Shown here one piece after another: positions 1-8,294 of a stretch of DNA of 64,000 bases; position 1 is the first letter of the stretch; each line of letters begins with the position of its first letter. Source of the stretch: Nocardioides oleivorans (GTDB lineage Bacteria > Actinomycetota > Actinomycetes > Propionibacteriales > Nocardioidaceae); NCBI RefSeq assembly GCF_004137255.1, contig NZ_SDWT01000001.1:2170001-2234000 (forward strand), given 5' to 3'. A model generated the notes under the pieces. It was not told the DNA's origin, did not search any database, and saw only the letters and a list, made by a program, of their open reading frames with translations. Both the position numbers and the translations under genes were made by a program.

Positions 1-24
1 ACCTGAGCAGCCTACGATCGAAGC

Positions 25-1428
25 ATGGGAAGCAAGGGCAATGCCCAGGGCCTCGCCCTGGCGCGCGAGAAGATGCGTGCGGCCGGAGTGGACGAGGTCG
101 CGGTCGACACCTTCGCGCACTACTACCGACTCCTCGAGCACGGTGAGACCGGCATGATCGCCGAGGACACCATCGACCCGCTCGACATGGAGGCGCTGGC
201 CGACGTCGAGGTGCCCGACGACGTCGCGACCGAGGCCATCCGGCGGACCGCCGTGATCAAGCTCAACGGCGGCCTCGGCACGTCGATGGGCATGGAGCGC
301 GCGAAGTCGCTGCTGTGCGTGCGCCGCGGTCTGAGCTTCCTCGACATCATCGCCCGGCAGGTGCTGCACCTGCGCCAGCAGTACGACGCCACGCTGCCGC
401 TGCTGTTCATGAACTCCTTCCGCACCTCGGCCGACACGATGGCCGCGCTCGAGCGCTACGACGAGCTGCCCGTCGACGGCCTGCCGCTGGAGTTCCTGCA
501 GAACAAGGAGCCCAAGCTCCTCGAGGCCGACCTGATGCCGGCCGCCTACCCCAAGGCACCTGACCTCGAGTGGTGCCCGCCCGGCCATGGCGACCTCTAC
601 ACCGCGCTGCGCGGCACCGGCCTGCTCGCCCGTCTCATCGACGCCGGATTCCGCTACGTCTTCGTCTCCAACTCCGACAACCTCGGCGCCGTCCCCGACG
701 CGCGGGTCGCCGGCTGGTTCGCCCAGAGCGGTGCGCCGTTCGCCATCGAGGCCGTGCGTCGCACGCCGTCCGACCGCAAGGGCGGGCACTTCGCGCGCCG
801 CAAGTCCGACGGCCGCATCGTGCTGCGCGAGTCTGCCCAGACGCTCGACGCCGACAAGGAGGCGCTGGCCGACCTCAGCCGGCACCAGTTCTGCTCGACC
901 AACAACCTCTGGTTCGACCTGCAGGCGATGTCCGACGCGCTCGACGCCCGCGGCGGCATCCTCGGCCTGCCCCTGATCCGCAACGTGAAGCACCTCGACC
1001 CGGCCGACGCGTCGACCCCGAAGGTGATCCAGGTCGAGACCGCGATGGGTGCGGCGATCGAGGTCTTCGAGGGAGCCCGCACGATCGAGGTCGGCCGCGA
1101 CAGGTTCGTCCCGGTCAAGACCACCGACGACCTGCTGGTGCTGCGCTCCGACGTCTACGACATCGGCAAGGACTTCGTCCTCGACCAGACCGGCGACGAG
1201 GTGCCCTACGTCTCGCTCGACGGCGAGTTCTACAAGCTCGTCGGTGACTTCGACAAGCGCTTCCCCGAGGGCGCGCCGTCGCTGCGCGAGGCCGACTCGT
1301 TCACCGTCGAGGGCGACTGGACCTTCGGCCACGGCGTGAAGGTCGTCGGGGAGGTCACCCTCAACGCGAGCTCCGCCAAGCGCGTCGAGGGCGGCACGAT
1401 CCTCGACGAGCAGGAGCAGCATGGCTGA
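25..1428 (+). CDS. UTP--glucose-1-phosphate uridylyltransferase (eukaryotic-type UDPGP family)
   Basis: Makes UDP-glucose from UTP and glucose-1-phosphate in the cytoplasm, supplying cell-envelope and storage glycans. The 467-residue protein has the UDPGP-family nucleotide loop LNGGLGTSMG at residues 80-89, a following Lys in ERAKSLL, the EFLQNKEPKL segment near 156-165, WCPPGHGD at 183-190 and the SNSDNLG metal/sugar segment near 215-221. The length and motifs are those of the eukaryotic-type enzyme, not the roughly 300-residue bacterial GalU. It overlaps the start of the moeA homologue by 8 nt, so the two are probably co-transcribed. In other actinobacteria a bacterial-type galU is expected in this position, so this may be a non-orthologous replacement. 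The family assignment is firm; UTP preference is inferred. Confidence 0.93.
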   Translation: MGSKGNAQGLALAREKMRAAGVDEVAVDTFAHYYRLLEHGETGMIAEDTIDPLDMEALADVEVPDDVATEAIRRTAVIKLNGGLGTSMGMERAKSLLCVRRGLSFLDIIARQVLHLRQQYDATLPLLFMNSFRTSADTMAALERYDELPVDGLPLEFLQNKEPKLLEADLMPAAYPKAPDLEWCPPGHGDLYTALRGTGLLARLIDAGFRYVFVSNSDNLGAVPDARVAGWFAQSGAPFAIEAVRRTPSDRKGGHFARRKSDGRIVLRESAQTLDADKEALADLSRHQFCSTNNLWFDLQAMSDALDARGGILGLPLIRNVKHLDPADASTPKVIQVETAMGAAIEVFEGARTIEVGRDRFVPVKTTDDLLVLRSDVYDIGKDFVLDQTGDEVPYVSLDGEFYKLVGDFDKRFPEGAPSLREADSFTVEGDWTFGHGVKVVGEVTLNASSAKRVEGGTILDEQEQHG

Positions 1429-2686
1429 GCCGGATCACGGGCCGCACCGCGCCACAGCGCCCGGCCTGCTCCCCGTCGGGGACTACCTCGACCGCATCCT
1501 CGCCACCATCTCCCCGCTGCCGGCCTTCCCGCAGCCGTTGATGGAGGCCCTGGGCCTCGCTCTCGCCGAGGACGTCGTCGCCGCGATCTCCCTGCCGAGC
1601 TTCGACAACTCCGCGATGGACGGCTACGCCGTGGTCGCCGAGGACGTCGCCGGCGCCACCGAGGACGACCCCGTCGTGCTGCCGGTCGTCGGGGAGATCG
1701 GTGCCGGGCAGTCCTCGATCCTCGCCCTCTCGCCGGGCAGCGCCGTGAAGATCATGACCGGCGCACCCGTGCCGGCCGGTGCCACCGCGGTCGTGCCCTA
1801 CGAGTGGACCGACCGCGGCGTCGCGTCCGTGCGCATCGGCCAGGCACCGACGGCCGGCCAGCACATCCGTCCGCTCGGCGACGACATCGCCGAGGGCGAC
1901 ATGCTGCTCGAGGAGGGCACGGTCCTCGGTCCTCGCCACCTCGGCATGCTCGCGGCGGTCGGCCGCGCGACCGTACGCACCCGTCCCCGCCCGCGCGTCG
2001 TGGTCATCTCGACCGGGTCCGAGCTGCGCGACCCCGGCACCCCGCTGGGCCACGACTCGATCTACGACGGCAACTCCTACCTCCTGGCCGCGGCCGCCCG
2101 CGCCGCCGGTGCCATCGCCTACCGCGTCGGCATCGTGCCCGACGAGGCGCACGCCTTCACCGAGGCGCTGAGTGACCAGCTGGTCCGCGCCGACATCGTC
2201 GTCACCAGCGGCGGCGTCAGCGAGGGCGACTTCGACGTCGTGAAGGAGTCGCTGTCGCAGCACGGCACGATGTGGTTCGGCGGCGTCGGCATGCAGCCGG
2301 GCAAGCCGCAGGGCTTCGGCACCGTCGGTGAGGACGCCACCCCGGTCTTCACGCTGCCCGGCAACCCGGTGTCGTCCTACGTCTCCTTCGAGATGTTCGT
2401 GCTGCCCGCGATCCGCCGGATGATGGGCAAGCTGCCCTACGTCCGTCCGACCAGCCGCGCGCGCCTCACCCACGGACTCTCCTCGCCCGACGGCAGGATG
2501 CAGATGGTGCGCGGCCTCTACGACTCCGACCGCGGCGGCACGTTCGTCTCACCGGTCGGCGGCCACGGCTCGCACCTCATCGGTGACCTCGCCACCGCCA
2601 ACTGCCTCATCGAGGTGCCCGCCGCGACGACCGCGATCGCGGCCGGTGAGATGGTCGCGATCCGCAAGCTCGACGAGGAGTTCTGA
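1421..2686 (+). CDS. moeA: Molybdopterin molybdenumtransferase MoeA / gephyrin-like protein Glp
   Basis: MoeA inserts molybdate into adenylylated molybdopterin, the last step of molybdenum-cofactor synthesis. The 421-residue protein shows DNSAMDGYA at 62-70, a [11 protein letters not shown] segment near 262-272 and PGNPVS near 313-318, all typical of the MoeA/gephyrin E-domain. It starts inside the upstream uridylyltransferase (8-nt overlap) and ends 1 nt before moaC. In Corynebacterium a MoeA-like protein called Glp, encoded close to the membrane protein GlpR (SepX), binds FtsZ and acts in division. The same neighbourhood here (SepX at 4312) makes this a candidate Glp, while the adjacent moaC and mog argue that it may also still work in cofactor synthesis. 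The sequence alone does not separate the two roles. Confidence 0.92.
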   Translation: MAEPDHGPHRATAPGLLPVGDYLDRILATISPLPAFPQPLMEALGLALAEDVVAAISLPSFDNSAMDGYAVVAEDVAGATEDDPVVLPVVGEIGAGQSSILALSPGSAVKIMTGAPVPAGATAVVPYEWTDRGVASVRIGQAPTAGQHIRPLGDDIAEGDMLLEEGTVLGPRHLGMLAAVGRATVRTRPRPRVVVISTGSELRDPGTPLGHDSIYDGNSYLLAAAARAAGAIAYRVGIVPDEAHAFTEALSDQLVRADIVVTSGGVSEGDFDVVKESLSQHGTMWFGGVGMQPGKPQGFGTVGEDATPVFTLPGNPVSSYVSFEMFVLPAIRRMMGKLPYVRPTSRARLTHGLSSPDGRMQMVRGLYDSDRGGTFVSPVGGHGSHLIGDLATANCLIEVPAATTAIAAGEMVAIRKLDEEF

Positions 2687-2687
2687 G

Positions 2688-3161
2688 ATGGCTCCGGGAG
2701 AGCTCACCCACCTCGACGCGAGTGGCGCCGCCCGGATGGTCGACGTGGGTGACAAGGCGGTCACGGCTCGTACGGCGTCCGCGTCGGGCCGCGTGCTCGT
2801 CAGCCCGGCGGTCGTCGGGCTGCTGCGCGGCGAGGGCGTGCCGAAGGGCGACGCGCTGGCGGTCGCCCGCATCGCCGGGATCATGGGTGCCAAGCAGACG
2901 CCGGCGCTGATCCCGCTGTGCCACCCGCTCTCGATCTCCGGGGTGAGCCTCGACCTCGAGGTCACCGACGAGTCCGTCGACATCACCGCGACCGTCCGCA
3001 CCACCGACCGCACCGGCGTCGAGATGGAGGCCCTGACCGCGGTGTCGGTCGCGGCGCTCACCGTCGTCGACATGGTCAAGGCCGTCGACAAGGCCGCGGT
3101 CATCACCGACATCCAGGTCGAGACCAAGACCGGCGGGAAGTCGGGGGACTGGTCCCGATGA
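2688..3161 (+). CDS. moaC: Cyclic pyranopterin monophosphate synthase MoaC
   Basis: Converts the GTP-derived cyclic intermediate made by MoaA into cyclic pyranopterin monophosphate, early in molybdenum-cofactor synthesis. The protein is 157 residues, the usual MoaC length. It opens with the [13 protein letters not shown] segment typical of the family and contains the active-site stretches LCHPL and [16 protein letters not shown] followed by [11 protein letters not shown]. The ATG at 2688 lies 1 nt after the moeA stop; an in-frame upstream extension into moeA has no family support. Its stop overlaps the mog start (ATGA). It belongs to the moeA-moaC-mog block and is very likely translated from the same mRNA. 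Confidence 0.95.
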   Translation: MAPGELTHLDASGAARMVDVGDKAVTARTASASGRVLVSPAVVGLLRGEGVPKGDALAVARIAGIMGAKQTPALIPLCHPLSISGVSLDLEVTDESVDITATVRTTDRTGVEMEALTAVSVAALTVVDMVKAVDKAAVITDIQVETKTGGKSGDWSR

Positions 3162-3634
3162 GCCTCCGCGCCGCCGTCGTCGTCGCGTCCAACCGTGCCG
3201 CGGCTGGTGTGTACGCCGACGAGACCGGACCGCTCATCGCCGACTGGCTGCGCGACCAGGGCTTCGCGTGCGCGGACCCCGCCGTCGTGCCCGACGGCGA
3301 CCCGGTGCGCGACGCGATCGCCGCGGCGGTGGCCGACGGCGTACGCCTCGTCCTCACGACCGGCGGCACGGGGCTGACCCCGACGGACCGTACGCCGGAG
3401 GCGACCCGCCCGCTCCTCGACCGCGAGGTGCCGGGCATCGCGGAGGCGATTCGTGCCGCGGGCGTGGCCAAGGGCGTGCCGACCGCGATGCTCTCGCGCG
3501 GCATCGCGGGGATCGCCGGTGACTGCCTCGTCATCAACCTCCCCGGCTCCCGCGGCGGCGTGAAGGACGGGCTGTCCGTGCTGGAGGACGTCGTTCGCCA
3601 CGCGGTCGAGCAAGCGGTCGGGAGCGACCACTGA
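3158..3634 (+). CDS. mog: Molybdopterin adenylyltransferase (MogA/MoaB family)
   Basis: Adenylylates molybdopterin so that MoeA can load molybdenum. The 158-residue protein has the MoCF-binding signature: [17 protein letters not shown] in the middle and the [11 protein letters not shown] segment near the C-terminus. The start overlaps the moaC stop by 4 nt (ATGA), a sign of translational coupling. With moaC and moeA alongside, three cofactor steps are encoded together. No moaA, moaD or moaE lies in the window, so the remaining steps must be encoded elsewhere. MogA and MoaB cannot be told apart from length and motif alone. Confidence 0.9.
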   Translation: MSLRAAVVVASNRAAAGVYADETGPLIADWLRDQGFACADPAVVPDGDPVRDAIAAAVADGVRLVLTTGGTGLTPTDRTPEATRPLLDREVPGIAEAIRAAGVAKGVPTAMLSRGIAGIAGDCLVINLPGSRGGVKDGLSVLEDVVRHAVEQAVGSDH

Positions 3635-3639
3635 GCGCC

Positions 3640-4251
3640 TTGCCGGGGACCTCTCCCGGCTGGCCCGCGCACCTGGAGTCCGAGGGCGTGGTCCTGCGCT
3701 CGCTGCGCAAGTCCGACGCCGACGAGTGGCAGGCCGTGCGCCAGCGCAACCACGACTGGCTGCGGCCGTGGGACGCGACCGTGCCGCCGGGGTCGGCGCC
3801 CCGCCCGTCGTCGTACAAGCTGGTGACGAAGTCGCTGCTGCAGCAGGCGCGGCAGGGCGCCTGCCTGCCGTTCGTCATCGAGGTCGACGGCAGGTTCGCC
3901 GGGCAGGTGACGGTGAGCAACGTGGCCAGGGGATCGGCGCAGTGGGCCTCGATCGGCTACTGGGTCGCCGCCGAGGTCGCCGGCCGTGGTGTCGCGCCGC
4001 GCGCGGTGGCGCTGGCGATCGACCACTGCTTCGGCTCGGTCGGCCTGCACCGCGTCGAGATCTGCGTGCGGCCGGAGAACTCGAACTCCCTGCGGGTGGT
4101 GGAGAAGCTCGGCCTCGAGCAGGTCGGTTACGCCCCCCGCTTCCTCCACATCGACGGCGAGTGGCGCGACCACCGGATCTTCGCAGTGACGGTCGAGGAG
4201 GTGCCGCGAGGCATCCTGGCGAGGCTCTCGACACATCAGTCACACCAGTAG
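3640..4251 (+). CDS. GNAT family N-acetyltransferase, RimJ-like
   Basis: A 203-residue GNAT-fold acetyltransferase that should move an acetyl group from acetyl-CoA to an amine. It has the RimJ/RimL-type opening (LRSLRKSDADEWQAVRQRN), the acetyl-CoA loop region VAAEVAGRGVAPRAV, and the late segment RVEICVRPENSNSLRVVEKL typical of ribosomal-protein N-acetyltransferases. The substrate is unknown. The TTG at 3640, 5 nt after mog, is the best-placed start; a GTG at 3688 would cut into the conserved N-terminus. A rimJ-like gene between the moeA/glp and glpR/sepX genes is conserved in actinobacteria, so it may belong with the division module. Confidence 0.88.
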   Translation: MPGTSPGWPAHLESEGVVLRSLRKSDADEWQAVRQRNHDWLRPWDATVPPGSAPRPSSYKLVTKSLLQQARQGACLPFVIEVDGRFAGQVTVSNVARGSAQWASIGYWVAAEVAGRGVAPRAVALAIDHCFGSVGLHRVEICVRPENSNSLRVVEKLGLEQVGYAPRFLHIDGEWRDHRIFAVTVEEVPRGILARLSTHQSHQ

Positions 4252-4311
4252 TTCTGCGACACACCACTTGACATCCGCCTCGCTCGTGCTCCGCGCTCCT
4301 ACGCTCGGGTC

Positions 4312-5217
4312 GTGGACCTGAGCGCTCTCATCTTCGTCGCCCTTGCCGTGGCGTGGGCCGTCTACCTGATCCCCAAGGCCCTCAAGCACCACGACGAGGT
4401 CGTCCGCAGCCGCTCGGTCGACAAGTTCTCCCACACGATGCGTGTGCTGGCCCGTCGCGAGCCCGTCGACCGCCGCAACGCGCGCCTGGTCGTCTCGCCG
4501 ATCCGCGCCGCGCTCCGCCCGCCGGTCGAGACCAAGAAGCACGTCGAGCCCGAGCCGGTCATGGCGTCCGCTCGCCCGGCCTCCCGCCCGGTGACCCGAC
4601 CAGCCGCCCGGCCGGCCGACCTGCGCGCGTCCGCGCGACGTGCCGCGAAGCGCCGCCGCAACGTGCTCGCCCTGGTCCTGCTCGTCAACGTGGTCGTCGT
4701 CGGCCTCGCCTCGTTCTCCGTCATCACCTGGCCGTGGGTCGCCGGACCCGTCGCCCTCCTCGTGGCCTGGCTCGTCGCCTGCCGCGTGTCGGTCCGCGCC
4801 GAGCGCGCGGGTCGCTCCGCGATCGAGGTCGGTGCGCCGCCGCGGGTCGACGAGGCTCCCGACCAGGACGACCTCGACCTCACCGGCGAGATCCCGGTGA
4901 CCCCCGGGTCCCCGCGGATCCCCGTCGAGACGCCCGTCGTCGACTCGCCCGTCGTCGAGGCCCCCGTCGAGCAGCCGGTAGCTAAGCCGGTCGCCGAGCC
5001 TGTCGCGGGAGGCTGGGACATGGTCCCCACGACGCTCCCGACCTACGTCAGCAAGCCGGCGGCGAGCCGTCGTACCGTCTCGACGATCGACCTGGACTCG
5101 ACCGGCGTCTGGTCGAGCGGTCGCAACGACGAGGACTCCGCCATCGCGCGCTCCGCCGAGAAGTCCGCCAAGGCGGCCCGCGCCAGCGACGAGAGCCGTC
5201 GCGCCAGCGGCGCCTGA
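4312..5217 (+). CDS. sepX: Divisome membrane protein SepX/GlpR
   Basis: A 301-residue membrane protein resembling actinobacterial SepX (Streptomyces) and GlpR (Corynebacterium), which sits at the division site and receives the gephyrin-like Glp. An N-terminal hydrophobic segment (residues 2-20) is followed by a conserved HHDEVVRSRSVDKFSHTMRV segment, a variable basic linker, two adjacent transmembrane segments around residues 117-160, and a long acidic, Pro/Val-rich tail. The GTG at 4312 follows a TACGCT hexamer (4300-4305) by 6 nt, so the message may be leaderless. Gene order with moeA and the GNAT gene supports the assignment more than the tail, which is low-complexity. Confidence is good for the family and moderate for function in this organism. 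Confidence 0.8.
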   Translation: MDLSALIFVALAVAWAVYLIPKALKHHDEVVRSRSVDKFSHTMRVLARREPVDRRNARLVVSPIRAALRPPVETKKHVEPEPVMASARPASRPVTRPAARPADLRASARRAAKRRRNVLALVLLVNVVVVGLASFSVITWPWVAGPVALLVAWLVACRVSVRAERAGRSAIEVGAPPRVDEAPDQDDLDLTGEIPVTPGSPRIPVETPVVDSPVVEAPVEQPVAKPVAEPVAGGWDMVPTTLPTYVSKPAASRRTVSTIDLDSTGVWSSGRNDEDSAIARSAEKSAKAARASDESRRASGA

Positions 5218-5304
5218 TCCTTCGCTCCCTCCCCGGGTCCGGTGGAATTCCACCCGCCTGGGTGGAAGTCCGGGGCCTGGTCGGCCGGCCCACGCCCAGC
5301 GCCG

Positions 5305-5338
5305 GATGAAGGTCAGCGCACACGGGTGGACCTTCATC
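5305..5338 (+). terminator. Hairpin behind sepX
   Basis: A perfect 10-bp inverted repeat (GATGAAGGTC at 5305-5314, GACCTTCATC at 5329-5338) with a 14-nt loop lies between sepX and the tRNA gene. There is no U-tract after it, so termination is only inferred. A shorter palindrome GGTGGAATTCCACC at 5241-5254 lies just upstream. Confidence 0.35.
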
Positions 5339-5399
5339 GGGTCGATTGGGAACGGCGCCGACGGCTCGTGTATCTTTGCGACGCGCCGTGAGGCGTGGA

Positions 5400-5474
<75 letters not shown>

Positions 5475-5507
5475 GAGAAGCACCGGACCGGGCCGTGCCC
5501 GCCATCC

Positions 5508-5541
5508 CGACGAGGGAGGCAGGCGCGGCCCTCGTCGTTTT
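5508..5541 (+). terminator. Intrinsic terminator after tRNA-Ala
   Basis: CGACGAGGG (5508-5516) pairs perfectly with CCCTCGTCG (5529-5537) across a 12-nt loop and is followed by TTTTC. This is the clearest classical hairpin-plus-U-tract terminator in the window, placed 36 nt after the tRNA. Confidence 0.75.
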
Positions 5542-5672
5542 CAGGCGCTCGGCGCACGTCCGTTCCACCCGGGCTTCTGCACGTCGCCGCCCGCCGGGAG
5601 ACAGGTATCCTTGGCCCACGCCCGTCGTCGGTCACGGGCAGCTGGTCATGACGAGAAAGACGCGGACTGCCC

Positions 5673-6335
5673 GTGGACATCCATTCCTTCCCGGGCGAGC
5701 GCTCGCCCGGCATCGTCGCCCCCTTCGCCTACGACGTCGCCGGTGACCGGTGGGACTGGTCGGACGCCCTCTACGAGCTCCACGGCTACGCGCCGCGAGA
5801 GATCCCGGCCACGACCGGTGCGCTGATGCACCACAAGCACCCCGGCGACCGGGAGCGAGCCGCCGGTGTCTTCGCTGCCGTGATCCGTGAGGGCGGGACC
5901 TACAGCTGCTACCACCGCATCGTGGACCGGAACAAGAAGGTCCTCTCCGTGGTGAGCGTGGGCAAGTCGCTCCTCGACGCCGAGGGCCGGACGGTCGAGA
6001 TCCAGGGGTACTACATCGACCTGACGCAGGTGCGTCGCGACGAGACCCAGGCCGACGTCGAGGACGCCCTCACCAGGAAGGCAGTGGCCGCCCCGGTCAT
6101 CGAGCAGGCCAAGGGCATGATCATGCTGGCCGAGGACTGCACCGCCGACGAGGCGTTCGAGCGGCTGCGGCTGTGCTCGCAGCTCGCCAACCGCAAGGTC
6201 GCCGACATCGCCCAGACGCTGCTCGAGTCGGCCGACGGGAGCGCGGGCGACGGGGTCGCCGGGATCCTGGAGCGACTCGTCCGGAAGGCTCGGGCGGGCG
6301 GGGACGTCTCGACGAGGCGGCCCACGACAGTTTGA
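5673..6335 (+). CDS. PAS and ANTAR domain transcription-antitermination regulator
   Basis: A 220-residue cytoplasmic regulator. Residues about 10-125 form a PAS fold-3 sensor (WDWSDALYELHGYAPREI, then HPGDRERAAGVF and the YYIDLTQVR strand). Residues about 130-190 form an ANTAR RNA-binding domain (VIEQAKGMIMLAEDCTADEAFERLR, then LANRKVADIAQTLL). ANTAR proteins bind paired hairpins in nascent RNA and prevent termination. PAS-ANTAR proteins of this size are common in actinobacteria. The signal and RNA targets are not visible here. It is monocistronic, convergent with the sigma-factor gene. The GTG at 5673 gives the family-length N-terminus. Confidence 0.88.
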   Translation: MDIHSFPGERSPGIVAPFAYDVAGDRWDWSDALYELHGYAPREIPATTGALMHHKHPGDRERAAGVFAAVIREGGTYSCYHRIVDRNKKVLSVVSVGKSLLDAEGRTVEIQGYYIDLTQVRRDETQADVEDALTRKAVAAPVIEQAKGMIMLAEDCTADEAFERLRLCSQLANRKVADIAQTLLESADGSAGDGVAGILERLVRKARAGGDVSTRRPTTV

Positions 6336-6366
6336 CGAGGCTGTTCCCCGGCGTCTGCGCGACGGC

Positions 6367-6972
6367 TCAGGCGGTGATCAGGTCCGGGTCGTGCAGCTGG
6401 GACCCGAGGCTGCGCAGCGCGGTCCTGATCCTCGTCTTGGTCGTGCCCACAGGAGCCTGCATCAGCCGCGCCACGGTGCTGTACGTGTGCCCGTCCAGGT
6501 AGGCCAGCTCGAGCGCCTGCCGCTGCGGTGCCGGCAGGAGGGCCATGGCCTCGCGCACCACCAGGGCATCGAGGTGCGCTCCGGCCAGGTCGGCCGTCGA
6601 GTCGAGCGACGTGGCGCTGTCCTGGTCGTGGTGCCACGTGGCGTCCCGGCGCTGGAGAGCGGTGTGCGACCGGACGCGATCGACGGCGCGGTGGTGGGCC
6701 ATGGCCAGGATCCAGCCCTGGGCCGAGCCGCGGAGGGGGTCGAAGCTGGCTGACTTGCGCCAGACCTCGACGAACACGTCCTGGGTGACGTCCTCGGCGT
6801 GGTGGTGGTCGCGCAGCACGCGCAGGACCAGCCCGTGCACCCGGCTGGACATGAGGTCGTAGAGCTCAGCGAACGCTTCCTGGTCGCCTGTTGCTGCTCG
6901 CCGGAGCCGCAGCGCGACAGGGTCCTCGGTGCGGTGTCTGGCAGGGCGGGGTGCTGGTGCGGGAGGGGGCAT
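6367..6972 (-). CDS. ECF-type RNA polymerase sigma factor (SigK-like)
   Basis: About 201 residues containing sigma-70 region 2 (FAELYDLMSSRVHGLVLRVL, then HHAEDVTQDVFVEVWRKSASFDP and AMAHHRAVDRVRS) and region 4 (LLPAPQRQALELAYLDGHTYSTVARLM, with the recognition helix GTTKTRIRTALRSL). The ATG at 6972 has GGAG 7 nt upstream; an in-frame ATG at 6993 would add seven residues but has a poorer ribosome site. SigK-like factors usually have a membrane anti-sigma partner (RskA) next door. None is present here, although the envelope-stress operon starts divergently about 450 bp away and could be a target. The promoter it recognises is unknown. Confidence 0.88.
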   Translation of the reverse strand: MPPPAPAPRPARHRTEDPVALRLRRAATGDQEAFAELYDLMSSRVHGLVLRVLRDHHHAEDVTQDVFVEVWRKSASFDPLRGSAQGWILAMAHHRAVDRVRSHTALQRRDATWHHDQDSATSLDSTADLAGAHLDALVVREAMALLPAPQRQALELAYLDGHTYSTVARLMQAPVGTTKTRIRTALRSLGSQLHDPDLITA

Positions 6973-7107
6973 GGTGGTGCTCCGTCGAGTCATGACTCGC
7001 GGTCAAGGCCCCATGGCTTGAGAGCTTGATGCTGCCGAGGCTAGCGGCGCTGGAACGCACGCTGTGCGTTTCGACGACTTTGCCACCTCTAGGGGTGTCT
7101 GGGGGAA

Positions 7108-7155
7108 TGCGTCGCGACGGCCGGGTGTCCCTGAGCCACCTGCCGTCGCGACGCA
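7108..7155. repeat. 14-bp inverted repeat in the sigma / Asp23 intergenic region
   Basis: TGCGTCGCGACGGC (7108-7121) pairs perfectly with GCCGTCGCGACGCA (7142-7155), with extra pairing (GGGTG/CACCT) in the loop. It lies in the 450-bp gap between the sigma-factor gene and the Asp23 operon. It may be a terminator, an operator or an RNA structure; the sequence does not decide. Confidence 0.6.
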
Positions 7156-7193
7156 CTTTCAGCCCCCGGGGATGTACGACGTGGTGCGGGCAC

Positions 7194-7286
7194 CGATCGT
7201 CACGCCCGGCGTGATGTGACCTGGGCCACTCTCGCCGGCCGACCCGAAGCGTCGGCGTGGCCTGTGTCACATCGGCGTGACGATCG
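7194..7286. repeat. Long interrupted inverted repeat upstream of the Asp23 operon
   Basis: The left arm starts CGATCGTCACGCC (7194-7206) and, after a 6-nt insert, continues GATGTGAC then GGGCCAC. The right arm is GTGGCCTGT, then GTCACATC and GGCGTGACGATCG, ending at 7286. Together they form a stem of about 28 bp with small interruptions and a GC-rich loop. A small palindrome TCACGCCCGGCGTGA (7200-7214) is nested in the left arm. It ends 139 bp before the first Asp23 gene and could be an operator pair or a leader RNA structure. Confidence 0.6.
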
Positions 7287-7380
7287 CGCACCAGCCCTCG
7301 TCTCACTCTCGAACGGTGCACGACAACCGAGCACCGGCCCCGCCGGATCCACGGACGATCCGAGCGCGGGCAATGACGAC

Positions 7381-7405
7381 GAACACCGAACACCGAACAC
7401 CGAAC
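7381..7405 (+). repeat. GAACACC tandem repeat before the Asp23 ribosome site
   Basis: The 7-nt unit GAACACC occurs three and a half times in direct repeat, immediately before the Shine-Dalgarno region AGGAAGAAGGA of the GTG start at 7426. The 5' leader is therefore unusually A-rich for this genome, which would keep the ribosome site unpaired. Copy number could vary by slippage. Confidence 0.7.
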
Positions 7406-7425
7406 AAGGAAGAAGGACTGATCAC

Positions 7426-7878
7426 GTGAGCGAGAAGAGCATCGAGAAGACGGCCGTCTCGGCGGGCGAGCTGGACTCGACCCAGGGTCGTACGACGATC
7501 GCGGACACCGTGGTGTCGAAGATCGCGGGTCTGGCGACCAAGGAGGTCTCCGGTGTCTACGCCCTGGGTGGCGGTACGGCGCGTGCGGTGGGTGCGATCC
7601 GTGAGCGGATCCCGGGCAGCTCGACCAACCACTCGCAGGGCATCTCGGTCGAGGTGGGCGAGAAGGAGGCCGCTATCGACATCCAGCTGGTCGCCGAGTA
7701 CGGGGTGGCGATCGCTGACCTGGCTGCGGGGATCCGTAGCAACGTGATCGCTGCGGTGGAGCGGATGGTGGGCCTGCACGTGGTGGAGGTCAACATCGAG
7801 GTCCAGGACGTCCACATCGAGTCCGACGACGACGGCGCCGAGGCCGGTGCCACCGTCAGCGAGCCGCGGGTCCAGTGA
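7426..7878 (+). CDS. Asp23/Gls24 family envelope stress protein, first paralogue
   Basis: A 150-residue cytoplasmic protein of the Asp23/Gls24 family (alkaline shock protein 23), which gathers at the membrane through AmaP-type anchors. It has the family core GRTTIADTVVSKIAGLATKEVSGVYAL and the later strand-helix unit IDIQLVAEYGVAIADLA followed by VERMVGLHVVEVNIEVQDVH. The GTG at 7426 is preceded by AGGAAGAAGGA, so the longer upstream reading from 7216 is rejected. It is the first gene of an eight-gene envelope-stress operon with two more paralogues. The molecular role of Asp23 proteins is poorly known; a link to cell-wall stress is established in Staphylococcus. Confidence 0.9.
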   Translation: MSEKSIEKTAVSAGELDSTQGRTTIADTVVSKIAGLATKEVSGVYALGGGTARAVGAIRERIPGSSTNHSQGISVEVGEKEAAIDIQLVAEYGVAIADLAAGIRSNVIAAVERMVGLHVVEVNIEVQDVHIESDDDGAEAGATVSEPRVQ

Positions 7879-8180
7879 CCGGACCCGACGTCCCGGCCGG
7901 GGGTGACGGCGCGACTGCCGACCTGGTGGCTGCTGCCGTGCTCGCGGTGCCGGGGGTCTCGGGTCTGCACGGTGGCGCGTTCGGTGAGGTGGGGACCTAC
8001 CTGCCGGGTCGGCGGGTCAGCGGGATCCGGCTGGGTGCCACGAGCCAGGTGCACGTGACCGTGGCGATGGGCTCCGACGTGCTGGCCGTGGCCGGTCAGG
8101 TCCGCGACACCGTCTCGACCCTGCTCGGGGGGCCTGTCGAGGTGGTCGTCGAGGACGTCACGCCCGCACCACGGGGCTGA
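7875..8180 (+). CDS. Asp23/Gls24 family protein, short second paralogue
   Basis: A 101-residue member of the Asp23/Gls24 family that lacks the long N-terminal segment of the first paralogue. It begins directly with the core helix-strand (TADLVAAAVLAVPGVSGLHGG) and ends with the VHVTVAMGSDVLAVAGQVRD / VEVVVEDVTP unit. Its GTG overlaps the stop of the first paralogue by 4 nt (GTGA), implying coupled translation. The three Asp23 proteins probably form mixed assemblies at the membrane; that is inference from the operon. Confidence 0.85.
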   Translation: MTGPDVPAGGDGATADLVAAAVLAVPGVSGLHGGAFGEVGTYLPGRRVSGIRLGATSQVHVTVAMGSDVLAVAGQVRDTVSTLLGGPVEVVVEDVTPAPRG

Positions 8181-8294
8181 CGCGACCGGCGAAGCCTGCT
8201 CGCCCCGATCTGGGACGTCCCGCCCGGGACGCCGTCCAGCCATTCAGACACCACGACGGACCCGGTCATCGGGTCCACCGACAAGGAGCACACC

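Noticed and set aside
7381..7405. CRISPR-like array
   Set aside because: The unit is only 7 nt without spacers; it is a simple tandem repeat. No CRISPR array was seen anywhere in the window.
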